In this document: positions 8,172 through 16,779 of the stretch, one piece after another
Layout: every line of letters begins with the position of its first letter
How positions within the stretch are numbered: position 1 is the first letter of the stretch
Program-made: the position numbers and the translations under genes
From: an uncultured Eubacterium sp.
Lineage (GTDB): Bacteria > Bacillota > Clostridia > Lachnospirales > Lachnospiraceae
Direction: 5' to 3'
Assembly: GCA_910584595.1 (NCBI GenBank)
Contig: CAJUBQ010000050.1
Span: 1-32,766 of the forward strand
Length of the DNA: 32,766 bases
Notes under the pieces: model-generated
Seen by the model: the letters and a program-made list of their open reading frames with translations, nothing else
Database searches by the model: none
What the model was told of the DNA's origin: nothing

Positions 8172-10061
8172 TCATCCTATTATTTGCTTTATAGTTTTAT
8201 CCGCCATTTCTTTATATTTAACAATTTGACGCTGAAGATAATTTTTGATTTCTTTGATATTTCCACTCTTTATTAATCTTTTCAATTTAGGATCTAATGA
8301 AACCACCATATGCGGCTGTCTGCGGTCGGACAATAATCCATTATGCAAAGAATTGTCTGCCATGTCTGTACCAAGTAAATCACAGACTGACTCATCTGTA
8401 CCTGATAGTACAAGTACTTCTTCTTTTTCCCATGAAAGTAATTTCGCTATTTCCTTATCATCACCAATTTCTATAATATCTTTTGATGAATCCGCTGAAC
8501 CACTCCAGTATTTTAAACCAATGGTTCTCATCCGCAAAGTCTTGTTCACGCATGACCAGTCATACTCACCATTTTCACTAAACACAACTGAAACTACCAT
8601 AGTAAGAAATATTGCATCCTTCATTAAATCAATTGTTTTGCATCCTACCCTGAGTTCACCCAATATTGATTCGCCTTCACATCTAGAGTATAAAATACTA
8701 GTAAAAAAACTTTTTCTAACTAACTCATCATTTTTAAGCTTTATATTCCATTTTTCCCAACAATCCTCAAGACAATCCCTTAACTCACCCGGTTCCATCC
8801 TTTCTAATTTCGATCTTATTCTTTTACTGATTTTCCCCAATATGATCAAATGAAGTTCATTATTCAACTCTGCTGCATAATCTTCTTTTTCACCTAGCCT
8901 CTTTAATACTAACCGATGTGAATCACCATAAAATTCATCATGTGACTCACTTATGTATACACTTTCAAAATCATTCTCGCCAATTCCTAATGTTCCTCCA
9001 ACAGCATTCTGAAGGTCACTCAGCCACAGTTTCCTGTCTGTACTTGATGTGCTTTCCGAGTTTTCTAAATGCATAGACAGCCGCATTAAGCATTGTGTCA
9101 CCTTACATTTCTTAGAATATTCTCCAACAATCTTTAAATTATGCCTATACATATGCTCCCTGCCCCAAAATGCAGCTGCTATCTCTGATGCCCTTTCTAC
9201 CGGCAGATTTTCTTCTATAATATTCTGTTCCAAATCATTTATCCCGAATATCACCCAAGAACAACCATCCGTTTTAAACATTGTCCATCTTTCAATACCC
9301 GGACTCAAATACTTTTGCAGCTCGCCTAATAATCCTCTGGGTCTAAAAGCGCCTGCATATGTTGAATTTGAATCAATATACTTCCAAATATAATTATAAA
9401 CTATGCCAATATCAGAAATACTAAAAACCGCCTTAAGAGTGTCTTTTGCTCTGCTCTCCATATCCTGCTCAAAACCAAATGATCTTATTTCTAATAATTT
9501 CAGCCCCTTCACTACATGATCCCAATCCTTAAAACCACACCATGTAGTAAGCCAGCTAAAAACATCTTTCGTCTTTGGTTTTACTGAAGCCAGATTCTGT
9601 AAATCAACCCCGCGAGTTACTTCTCTAACGTCCTCCAAAACAACTCGAAATTCTCTTACTGTCAGATTTCTTTTTATATATATGCTGGTATCCTCTGGCA
9701 GACAGATCCAGAAATGATCCTTTTCATGTCCATCTCCGCTAACTGCCTCTGCAAGAGATTTTAATGTTTCATCAAATGGCGACAATTCTCTCAGTTTTCC
9801 CGATTTATCATAATTCCTGATTATTTCATCCTTTTGGGTTCCAAATGATGTTGTCTGCCGCTTGACCTGAATATAAATACTGCTTAAATCGTTATTTGTT
9901 ATCACGAAATCATCCCATGCAGAAATATTCCCCTGTTCAGCTCCTATTTCCACAGAACACTCGATTCCTCGGACATAATCCACTAACATTTTTGCAATCT
10001 GCTCAACCGCAATGTGTTTTTCATAATTCTGAGTTTTATTAAGCGAAAGTTTTCTCAGCAT
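8172..10061 (-). CDS. Lamassu/ABC-3C effector with N-terminal PD-(D/E)xK (Cap4/DUF4297-like) nuclease
   Basis: The 629-residue protein begins with a restriction-nuclease-like segment: E20 in a helix, D50/D51 in AWDDFVI, and QVK at 65-67 in IYIQVKRQT. This is the E-D-(Q/E)xK pattern seen in Cap4/DUF4297 nucleases and LmuA proteins. The remaining 500 residues are unassigned and probably contact the SMC partner. It is the first gene of the operon, and the ATG is preceded by AGGAG with an 8-nt spacer. The expected action is abortive or plasmid DNA cleavage on activation. The alternative is another REase-fold ABC-3C effector; the difference cannot be settled without alignment. Confidence 0.7.
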   Translation of the reverse strand: MLRKLSLNKTQNYEKHIAVEQIAKMLVDYVRGIECSVEIGAEQGNISAWDDFVITNNDLSSIYIQVKRQTTSFGTQKDEIIRNYDKSGKLRELSPFDETLKSLAEAVSGDGHEKDHFWICLPEDTSIYIKRNLTVREFRVVLEDVREVTRGVDLQNLASVKPKTKDVFSWLTTWCGFKDWDHVVKGLKLLEIRSFGFEQDMESRAKDTLKAVFSISDIGIVYNYIWKYIDSNSTYAGAFRPRGLLGELQKYLSPGIERWTMFKTDGCSWVIFGINDLEQNIIEENLPVERASEIAAAFWGREHMYRHNLKIVGEYSKKCKVTQCLMRLSMHLENSESTSSTDRKLWLSDLQNAVGGTLGIGENDFESVYISESHDEFYGDSHRLVLKRLGEKEDYAAELNNELHLIILGKISKRIRSKLERMEPGELRDCLEDCWEKWNIKLKNDELVRKSFFTSILYSRCEGESILGELRVGCKTIDLMKDAIFLTMVVSVVFSENGEYDWSCVNKTLRMRTIGLKYWSGSADSSKDIIEIGDDKEIAKLLSWEKEEVLVLSGTDESVCDLLGTDMADNSLHNGLLSDRRQPHMVVSLDPKLKRLIKSGNIKEIKNYLQRQIVKYKEMADKTIKQIIG

Positions 10062-10093
10062 CTTAATCTCTCCTGCATACGTATAATCTTAAA

Positions 10094-10340
10094 CTATATT
10101 TTACATATTACTACAAACTCCCCCTTTTTCACAGTGTATTTTACTTTATTCTTTGATTTTTCTAAGACATATTTTAACAAAACAGTACTGCTTATCATTA
10201 TTTCTATCCCCGTCTTTGACAGTTTTATGAAAAGGAAACCAGAAATATCCCCTTGTTTGTTGCTCACTGCAATATTAGCAATCCAGTCCATAACAAGAAT
10301 TTAGCAAATCCTTTCATGTATCCGAAATCAGTTTTGATAA
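10094..10340 (-). pseudogene. Possible frameshifted small membrane-protein gene
   Basis: In one minus frame, an ATG near 10312 opens MKGFAKFLLWTGLLILQ and then stops. An overlapping frame continues as AVSNKQGDISGFLFIKLSKT and runs to 10094 with a natural-looking basic C-terminus. Joined by a frameshift they would give a small protein with one N-terminal hydrophobic helix. No SD supports either part, so this is a weak call. It may simply be AT-rich chance sequence. Confidence 0.25.
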
Positions 10341-10408
10341 TGCTCTTTCCCAATAAGAAATTTCTTTTAGTTACCAGTCCTAATGTTATTTCATACTTAT
10401 CATTAAAC

Positions 10409-10445
10409 AAAAAGACATTCACCCCTGTCAGCAAATGTCTTTTTC
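10409..10445 (-). terminator. Rho-independent terminator of the intact PIN module
   Basis: AAAGACATT and AATGTCTTT flank a short loop, and the minus strand continues into a short run TTTGTTTAA. The hairpin lies shortly after the small gene at 10480-10665. It resembles the hairpin after the truncated module at 2991-3026. Confidence 0.7.
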
Positions 10446-10479
10446 CTTAATTTCTTACAATATTTCCTGCTCTATCTTT

Positions 10480-10665
10480 TTAAACCTTTGCAAGCTTTCT
10501 TTTTCTCATTATCTCAATCAGCTCTGCTGCCCCCGCCTTAGTATCTGCCACAATTTCCGCAGGTGTCATATTTTCATACCTGGCCGCATTATATGTCCGT
10601 ATCTTCCTGATATCGTCAAGATCAAAACGCTCGCTAATCTGAGGCCCTTTTACTATGTCTGCCAT
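10480..10665 (-). CDS. Small PIN-associated protein, copy 2 (putative antitoxin)
   Basis: The 61-residue protein has ISERFDLDDIRKIRTYN, MTPAEIVADTKAGAAEL and a basic end MRKRKLAKV, very similar to the gene at 3068-3253. AGGAGG lies 7 nt before the ATG at 10665, which decides this start over the GTG at 10683. It follows the PIN gene by 14 nt and precedes a terminator. As the only partner of a PIN nuclease it may be its antitoxin, but I see no known antitoxin DNA-binding fold, so this is inference from context. Confidence 0.7.
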   Translation of the reverse strand: MADIVKGPQISERFDLDDIRKIRTYNAARYENMTPAEIVADTKAGAAELIEIMRKRKLAKV

Positions 10666-10679
10666 AACCATCCCTCCTC

Positions 10680-11144
10680 TCACAGTAAAGCTGACGGCGG
10701 ATATATCATCAAGTCCTGATAGCCTTCATATGCTGTAACAGCTTTTACGCCCTCGATTGTTTTTACATTTACGAGATGTTTAAAATTCCATGAGACAATC
10801 ATGTCACATCCCGAAAGAACTGCCGCTGCTATATGCCTGCAGTCATCATAACTTTTCCTTTTCAAAACTCCAAAGTCAATGAATTTTTCTGCAAGTTTTA
10901 CAGTATTTTCATCCGTCTCAATTATATTATATTCTATCTGGTCCAGATAATCCAATAAAATTTCACGTTTTTCCATGCTGCATTTATTGATCTCGTATAC
11001 GACAATATCAGAAATATAGATCTCATACCGTCCCTTTTTGAAAAGCTCCCACACATCCTTCGTTACGCTCATCTTTTCCGGTGCATCCTCCTGGTCTAGA
11101 TAACTGATTACCGATGTGTCCAGATATACCCTTGTCGTATTCAT
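10680..11144 (-). CDS. PIN-domain nuclease (VapC-like toxin)
   Basis: The 154-residue protein is a complete PIN domain: D9 in YLDTSVIS, E51 in VVYEIN, D100/D101 in SYDDCRHIA and D114 in SGCDMIVSWNF. These acidic residues bind the metal ions for RNA cleavage in VapC-type toxins. The ATG overlaps the TGA of the upstream serine recombinase gene (ATGA), with AAGGAG 8 nt before it, so it is probably co-translated with the recombinases. The small protein gene follows 14 nt after its stop. A truncated homologue lies at 3256-3465. The likely role is stabilisation of the element or a defence effector. Confidence 0.85.
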   Translation of the reverse strand: MNTTRVYLDTSVISYLDQEDAPEKMSVTKDVWELFKKGRYEIYISDIVVYEINKCSMEKREILLDYLDQIEYNIIETDENTVKLAEKFIDFGVLKRKSYDDCRHIAAAVLSGCDMIVSWNFKHLVNVKTIEGVKAVTAYEGYQDLMIYPPSALL

Positions 11145-12745
11145 ACTCCATTCTCCTTAAAATTCCATACAATCTCCACCCGTTTATCCTTATAAACATA
11201 TATCTTTTGGATAAATGTATCCACCAATTCCCGTGTAAGGCTTTCCATATGTGAAAAGCGCATTACTTGGCGCATGTCTGCCTGCAGCTTTTCCTGTTCT
11301 GCCGACAGCCGGCTGATATCTTCCATGCAGGCTTTCATCTGGCCTGACAACGCTTCCGCTTTATCTGCCGCTTCATCTGCCCGTTTCCGATATTCCTCCT
11401 GCGTCATTTCTCCGAGTGCGTATCTCTCATATAATATGCTCTTGGAATTTTCTGCCTGTTTCTTTTCCATGCACATGCTGCTTATTTTATCCTTGATGAC
11501 TCTCATTTCAGATTTCTGTAACTGTGCAAGACTTTCTGCCTGCTTTGCCGCCTCCCCGCGCAGCATCAGCTCTTTACTTAACATAGAAAGCACCGTTTCT
11601 TCCATTATATCCGCTCTGAAGTAAGTGCAGCATTCCGGTATTTTTAGTATGGAATGCCGGCTGCATTCAAACCTCCGATATTTATTGCCGGAACGGGATG
11701 GCTTATATACCATAGCATAACCGCAGCCGCCACAAGTAAGCCTTCCTACAAGCGGATGCCTTTCCCGTTTCTGTTTCGTGGAATGCGCACTGGCAGTGCA
11801 AACAGCCTTCTCAAACTCCTCCACTGTAACCAGAGGTTCATGATGTCCGGGTATCACTTTCCAGTCTTTTTCAGCAGTCCGGCTTTTTTTTCTGCTCCCT
11901 GCATGTTCCTGGACAGTCTTTCCATAACTCATTTCCCCAATGTAAAAACGGTTTTTCAGAATGCTGCGCACACGGCTGCTGCTCCATGTGCCGTCCCCCG
12001 GCATTCCTATGCCCCTCATCTGTTTCGCTGTCGGTATACCGTTTTCATACAGGAACCTTGCGATTTCCGTACTGGATTTTCCACTGCATGCAAGTGCAAA
12101 AATCTTTTTCACCACTGCTGATTCCTTTTCATTTACAACAACTCGATTCTTTTTGTCTGCACTTTTTTCGTATCCAAACGGCACCTGCCCAAAAGCATAC
12201 TCCCCGGCTGCATACTTGTTTCCGAGGGATGCTTTTACCTTAACAGATATATCCTTGCTGTAAAGGTCATTGAGCAGTGTCTTAAATGCTGTGTCAAGCC
12301 CTATCGTACTGTCTTTGTGCTCCCTGCTGTCATAATGATCCGCAACTGCGATAAACCGTACATCCATAAATGGAAAAATCTGGTTCAGGTATGTGCCCAG
12401 TTCAATATAATCCCTTGAGAAACGGGAAAGATCCTTTACAACGATGCACTGCACATGATTTTTTTTCACTTCATCCAGCAGACGGTTCATTCCCGGCCTG
12501 TCCATGCTGGAGCCAGACCAACCGTCATCACAGTATTCCTCTCTGCAATATTTTTTCAGTTCCGCATCCTGTTCTATGTAGCTGTGAATCATCAGCCTTT
12601 GGTTTAATATGCTGTTGCTTTCATTTGCCCTGCCTTTCTCCTGGGCATATTTCCTTCCGGCAAGGCTTCCATCCTCCGCTGTTCCATTCCCGCTGTTGTT
12701 TTTATCTTCCACGGAAAGTCTTAAGTACACTGCTACAACATCCAT
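11141..12745 (-). CDS. Large serine recombinase (third of triplet)
   Basis: The 534-residue protein has an N-terminal resolvase catalytic domain (YLRLS with nucleophile S11; VVKDLSRFSRDYIELG), a recombinase domain (FGQVPFGYEK and following), a zinc ribbon beginning CGGCGYAM with a later CSRH and CC, and a C-terminal coiled coil. Large serine integrases of this type carry out attP x attB integration and, with a directionality factor, excision. It starts directly after the preceding recombinase (TGAATG) and ends overlapping the PIN gene by 4 nt. All catalytic residues appear intact. Confidence 0.93.
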   Translation of the reverse strand: MDVVAVYLRLSVEDKNNSGNGTAEDGSLAGRKYAQEKGRANESNSILNQRLMIHSYIEQDAELKKYCREEYCDDGWSGSSMDRPGMNRLLDEVKKNHVQCIVVKDLSRFSRDYIELGTYLNQIFPFMDVRFIAVADHYDSREHKDSTIGLDTAFKTLLNDLYSKDISVKVKASLGNKYAAGEYAFGQVPFGYEKSADKKNRVVVNEKESAVVKKIFALACSGKSSTEIARFLYENGIPTAKQMRGIGMPGDGTWSSSRVRSILKNRFYIGEMSYGKTVQEHAGSRKKSRTAEKDWKVIPGHHEPLVTVEEFEKAVCTASAHSTKQKRERHPLVGRLTCGGCGYAMVYKPSRSGNKYRRFECSRHSILKIPECCTYFRADIMEETVLSMLSKELMLRGEAAKQAESLAQLQKSEMRVIKDKISSMCMEKKQAENSKSILYERYALGEMTQEEYRKRADEAADKAEALSGQMKACMEDISRLSAEQEKLQADMRQVMRFSHMESLTRELVDTFIQKIYVYKDKRVEIVWNFKENGV

Positions 12746-14452
12746 TCAGACCACCCCTTCCAGCATATCATTTGTATACCGAAACTGTATTTCAACCCGT
12801 TTTCCTGGATACACGTATATTTTTTCCACTAACGTACTGACCAGTTCTGCTGTAATCTCGCCGCTGCTTTTCAGCATCATCAGGGAACGGACGGCTTTCA
12901 AATGCCTGTTCTTCACTGTTTCCAGTGTTTTCAGCTGTTCTTTTAATTTTTCTTCCTGCCTCTCCAGTTCCTGCCGCCGTTCTTCATTCTTTATTCTGCA
13001 CCCTGCATATTCCTCCTGCCTGATTTTACCTGCCCTGTAATCCGCATACATTGTAGATTCCTGCTCCGCCAGCCGTCCGGCTGCTGCATGGACAGATTTT
13101 ACTTCCCGTCCAATCCGGTCCCCGGCTTCCCTGAGCTGTTCTCTTGCTGTTTCCAAAAAATGCCCCGGCTTCTCAAGGTAAACAGAAAACTCTGTGTATA
13201 ATACAGATAACAGGATTTCTGACAATTCCATTCTGGAAATACGGTTTGTCTGCGGGCATGATTCATTCTTTTTCTGCCCGCTGTCCAGACAGAAATACCA
13301 TTCCTTCCTTTCCCTTGTGCCATCCGCATATTCTTTTACCGGGCTGCTCCTGGTCATCTTCCTTCCGCAGACTCCGCAGTACAGGACGGGGTCAAAAATA
13401 TTCTCGCCAATCGGAAGCCCCTGCGCAGGATGTTTATGGGATGCCGAACGTCTCCTGATCTCTGCACATATTTCCTGCGCCTTTTCAAATAGTTCCGCAC
13501 TGACCAGCGCCTCATGTGTATCCTTCTTAATAACCCAGTCTTCTTCCGGTTTATGCACACGGTTCTTTTCGTCCCTTGCAGTTTTAGACGTTTTCCCCTG
13601 TACCAGCATTCCTGCATAAGTACTGCTGCTTACGATACGCTCTATGGCACCCTTATCCCATCTCTTATACTGCGCATCCGCCGGACAGTATGCCTGGCCG
13701 GTATTTTTATATATGGCCGGTGGATTCACCCTTCTCCGGTTCAGTTCATCTGCTACTGCTGTATAACTTTCCTTTTCTACAAATGAATTGTATATAAACC
13801 TTACAATTTCTGCCGTATTTCCATCCGGCACAAGTTTCCGGATTTTCCTGTCCCATGCGGCAGTATAGCCATACGGCGGCGGCCCGCCCACATAAGAGCC
13901 TGTCTGGCGTTTCTGTTGCAGCCAGGTTTTTGCCTTAACAGAAAAATCTTTTGCATACATATCATTAACAAGATTTTTTATTTCTGATGCAAGCTGGTCT
14001 GTCCCGCTGCCTCTTTCCCCAGTGTCCAGGCCATCTGAAACTGCAATGAACCGTACACCTAAAAATGGAAATATCTTTTCAATGTAATTGCCCGCCTCAA
14101 GATAGTTCCTGCCAAACCTGGACAAATCCTTTACTATCACACAGTCAATATCCCCAAGCCGTATATCCTGCATCATGCGCAGGAATCCGTTGCGATTAAA
14201 ATTGCAACCTGTCTTTCCAAGGTCACTATAGCATTCCACGACCTCAATCCGGCCATCCTGTTTCCGGTTAAATTCCTCCACAAAATTTTTTGCAATGCTG
14301 ATCTGTACATCGAGCGATTCATTTTTGTCTTCATCCGCATCGGAAGACAGACGTGCATAAATACCTGCCCTGTAATTTTTCCCATTCTTTTTTCCAGCCG
14401 CAGCCTCAAGCCCTGCCTTTCTGGATGCTTTCCTTTTAGAAACCCTCCCCAT
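12746..14452 (-). CDS. Large serine recombinase (second of triplet)
   Basis: The 568-residue protein starts with a basic tail, then a resolvase domain with the nucleophile Ser at about residue 36 in IYARLS and the motif VIVKDLSRFGRNYLEAG. A recombinase domain (GGPPPYGYTA), a zinc ribbon (CGVCGRKM, later CLDSG and CPQTN) and a C-terminal coiled coil follow. The ATG at 14452 lies one base after the preceding stop with GAAGGGG 8 nt upstream. An in-frame ATG at 14500 would overlap the preceding gene by 47 nt and is less likely. It probably works with its two neighbours, as recombinase triplets do in some Firmicutes elements. Confidence 0.92.
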   Translation of the reverse strand: MGRVSKRKASRKAGLEAAAGKKNGKNYRAGIYARLSSDADEDKNESLDVQISIAKNFVEEFNRKQDGRIEVVECYSDLGKTGCNFNRNGFLRMMQDIRLGDIDCVIVKDLSRFGRNYLEAGNYIEKIFPFLGVRFIAVSDGLDTGERGSGTDQLASEIKNLVNDMYAKDFSVKAKTWLQQKRQTGSYVGGPPPYGYTAAWDRKIRKLVPDGNTAEIVRFIYNSFVEKESYTAVADELNRRRVNPPAIYKNTGQAYCPADAQYKRWDKGAIERIVSSSTYAGMLVQGKTSKTARDEKNRVHKPEEDWVIKKDTHEALVSAELFEKAQEICAEIRRRSASHKHPAQGLPIGENIFDPVLYCGVCGRKMTRSSPVKEYADGTRERKEWYFCLDSGQKKNESCPQTNRISRMELSEILLSVLYTEFSVYLEKPGHFLETAREQLREAGDRIGREVKSVHAAAGRLAEQESTMYADYRAGKIRQEEYAGCRIKNEERRQELERQEEKLKEQLKTLETVKNRHLKAVRSLMMLKSSGEITAELVSTLVEKIYVYPGKRVEIQFRYTNDMLEGVV

Positions 14453-14453
14453 T

Positions 14454-16109
14454 TCATGCACCCCTTCCCGAACTTTTGCCCGGCTGTTCCTGCCTGCCAT
14501 TCAATCCGAGCATAACGCCATACTGGTCCATAAAATAGAACTCAATCTCAATCCGCCTGCCTTCATATACATAAATACGTTTCACAAGGCTGCTTATGGT
14601 ATGGCGGTCAATCTCCTTCAGCTCCGCGCAGTTCTGAAAGGCTTTCAGCCGCCCAGCAGAAAGCACGCCTTTTTGAAACATATCCCGGACCAGCTTCTCC
14701 TGCTTCTCCCGCGCTTTTTCCAGTTCCCCGGCTTTCTGCTGGAACCCCGCATGGAGCCGTTCAAACTCATCTTTCGAGACTACGCCCAGACGCAGGTCTT
14801 CATAAAGTCCTGCACAGAGCGCATAATATTTATCCTGTTCCTGTTTCAGCCGCTGCATTTCCCTGTCGCTGCCAGATACAGCCGCAAAGTCCATTTCCTT
14901 CCCCTTTGCAGTGTCAAAAAGCCTCTTTTCCTCAAGAAATGCATTTGCATGGCGCTGCACAGTATTTTCCACCAGCATCTTTAAAATGTCTTCCTCTATG
15001 CTGTGGCGGCTGCACCCATCCCCGCGATTTTTTGTGGAGCAGATATAATAAACTTTCTGCTTTCCTTTATACCGAACCACCCGCCGGATCATCTGCTCCC
15101 CGCAGTCCCCACAGAACAGCAGTCCGGCAAACATCCCGGAACACCCTGTCTGCGGGCTTTTCCTGGAATCTGTTTTTAACAGTTCCTGCACAATCCGGAA
15201 ATCATCTTCTGGTATGACCGGCTCATGCGTATTTTCCACACGCACCCATTCTGCCTGCGGTTTTTCTACAATCTTTTTTACCTTGTAATTTACTTTTCCA
15301 GTTTTCCCCTGCACCAGATGACCAATGTACATCTCATTCGTCAGGATGCGCTTTACGGAAACGCTCCCCCACCGGGAATATCCTGCGCCGGCAAACCCTC
15401 CGTTATACCTGACACCTTTGGATTTTTTATATTCCTTTGGTGAAAGGACCCCCATCTCATTTAACCGGTCTGCGATAGCGGACACTGCCATGCCCTGGAT
15501 CTTCCACTCAAAAATCTGCTTTACAATTCCAGCCGCATATTCATCCACAGCCAGCCTGTTTTTGTTATTTTCATCTTTCTTATACCCGTATACTGCAAAC
15601 GGCGCTGTGCATTCCCCGTTTCTCCGCTTCGCTTCCAGCCCGGCCCTGACCTTTGTGGAAATGTCCCTACAGTAAGAATCATTGATAAAATTTTTCACGG
15701 GCAGCACAATGGAGCTTTCCCCGGTTCCTGCCAGAAAGCTGTCATAATGATCCGTCAGCGCAATAAAGCGGACACCAAGAGCCGGGAAGGTTTTTTGTAT
15801 ATACCGCCCGGCCTCAATATAATCACGTCCAAAGCGGGACAGGTCTTTTACAACCACGCAGTTTACCCTGCCCGCTTCCACGTCTTCCATCATTCTTTTA
15901 AACTCTGGGCGATCAAAATTCCCGCCGCTCCAGCCATCGTCCACGTAGCTGTCATACAACTCCATGTCCGGCTGCCCGTTGATAAAGGAACGCACCAGCT
16001 CCCTCTGGCTCGCAATACTCCCACTCTCCGCCCTTGTGCCTGCCTGCTTTTCCTCATCATCCCTGGAAAGACGCAGATACATGGCTGCATAAAATGTCTT
16101 ATCGTTCAT
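14454..16109 (-). CDS. Large serine recombinase (first of triplet)
   Basis: The 551-residue protein has nucleophile S15 in MYLRLSRDD, the motif VVVKDLSRFGRDYIEAG, a recombinase domain (FAVYGYKKD), a zinc ribbon (CGDCGEQM, then CSTKNRGDGC) and a C-terminal coiled coil followed by EIEFYF near the end. It leads the three-recombinase operon, with GGGAGTG at SD distance from the ATG. It has low similarity to its neighbours outside the motifs, so the triplet is not a recent duplication. Confidence 0.93.
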   Translation of the reverse strand: MNDKTFYAAMYLRLSRDDEEKQAGTRAESGSIASQRELVRSFINGQPDMELYDSYVDDGWSGGNFDRPEFKRMMEDVEAGRVNCVVVKDLSRFGRDYIEAGRYIQKTFPALGVRFIALTDHYDSFLAGTGESSIVLPVKNFINDSYCRDISTKVRAGLEAKRRNGECTAPFAVYGYKKDENNKNRLAVDEYAAGIVKQIFEWKIQGMAVSAIADRLNEMGVLSPKEYKKSKGVRYNGGFAGAGYSRWGSVSVKRILTNEMYIGHLVQGKTGKVNYKVKKIVEKPQAEWVRVENTHEPVIPEDDFRIVQELLKTDSRKSPQTGCSGMFAGLLFCGDCGEQMIRRVVRYKGKQKVYYICSTKNRGDGCSRHSIEEDILKMLVENTVQRHANAFLEEKRLFDTAKGKEMDFAAVSGSDREMQRLKQEQDKYYALCAGLYEDLRLGVVSKDEFERLHAGFQQKAGELEKAREKQEKLVRDMFQKGVLSAGRLKAFQNCAELKEIDRHTISSLVKRIYVYEGRRIEIEFYFMDQYGVMLGLNGRQEQPGKSSGRGA

Positions 16110-16246
16110 ATATGTATCACTCCCGGCTTTTTATTAGTTTGCAAAAGCATCCGTAAAGCCAGGTGCATACTGATACTAGCCCTGACTTTAAATTAACATA
16201 ACTTTCCTGTTTTTACAATGCTGGATTTATATTTTTTACATTTATT

Positions 16247-16528
16247 TTATATATAAACCTCCGACAGCCTGCGAATATATTCTTCCATTTTTTCATCAAT
16301 TGTCAGACCAGTTTTCTGGTATCGAACCTTTACAACATAATCACCAATGCGGTTCACATAAACATTGCCTGTCTGTGCTGCAAATGCCTCAAGCTTTTTA
16401 CTGACCGGGGCCTTTGTATCAATCTTAATGCCCCTAAGATCCGTAAGCGTAGATATGTCCACTGTCCGCACATCTACAGATGCCATCTCCTCCAGTTTTT
16501 CAGCGGATATCCCCGTGTTATTCCTCAT
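16247..16528 (-). CDS. DUF6870-like small protein
   Basis: The 93-residue protein has ISAEKLEEMASVDVRTVD near the start, LTDLRGIKID, a conserved-looking GNVYVNRIGDYVVKVRY and a helical end. I recognise it as the DUF6870 type common in Clostridia conjugative elements; its function is unknown. The frame is open back to 16783, but that part overlaps the GC-rich leader and lacks an SD. Two ATGs (16537 and 16528) follow a GAGGGAGAGG stretch; the second has the better spacing. It lies upstream of the recombinases on the same strand. Confidence 0.75.
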   Translation of the reverse strand: MRNNTGISAEKLEEMASVDVRTVDISTLTDLRGIKIDTKAPVSKKLEAFAAQTGNVYVNRIGDYVVKVRYQKTGLTIDEKMEEYIRRLSEVYI

Positions 16529-16779
16529 AGTGCGCATCCTCTCCCTCTTTTCTATTAAGCATATTCTTATATCTGATTGTCCTATACATCCAGGCCGCAC
16601 CATAAGACGCGGATTTCCGCTTTTGTTCATAAAAATTAAACTTCCAAGCCGCTTACGGCATATAAGCGCCATGACGCCGCAAGACAGGTGGCGGCAGCAG
16701 CAGAACTGCCCAGGCCATGCCCACAGCATCCCCCTTTGACCCTGCGGTACGGGAAACTGTATGGTTCCCCTCTGGCTGG

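Larger units (their letters stand above)
10062..10479. other. Intergenic region with decayed ORF and a terminator
   Basis: This 418-bp AT-rich gap lies between the nuclease gene and the intact PIN module. It must hold the Lamassu-type operon promoter near 10070-10150, but I see no convincing -35/-10 pair. It also holds a possible decayed small gene (10094-10340) and the terminator of the PIN module at 10409-10445. Confidence 0.5.

Noticed and set aside
8245..8853. 202-codon plus-strand ORF opposite the nuclease gene
   Set aside because: It is antisense to the 629-residue effector, Ser/Phe/Leu-rich, and without SD.
11654..13786. Several plus-strand ORFs of 90-156 codons opposite the serine recombinases
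   Set aside because: They are antisense shadows of strongly supported recombinase genes, with no SD and rich in Cys, His, Ser and Pro like frame noise.
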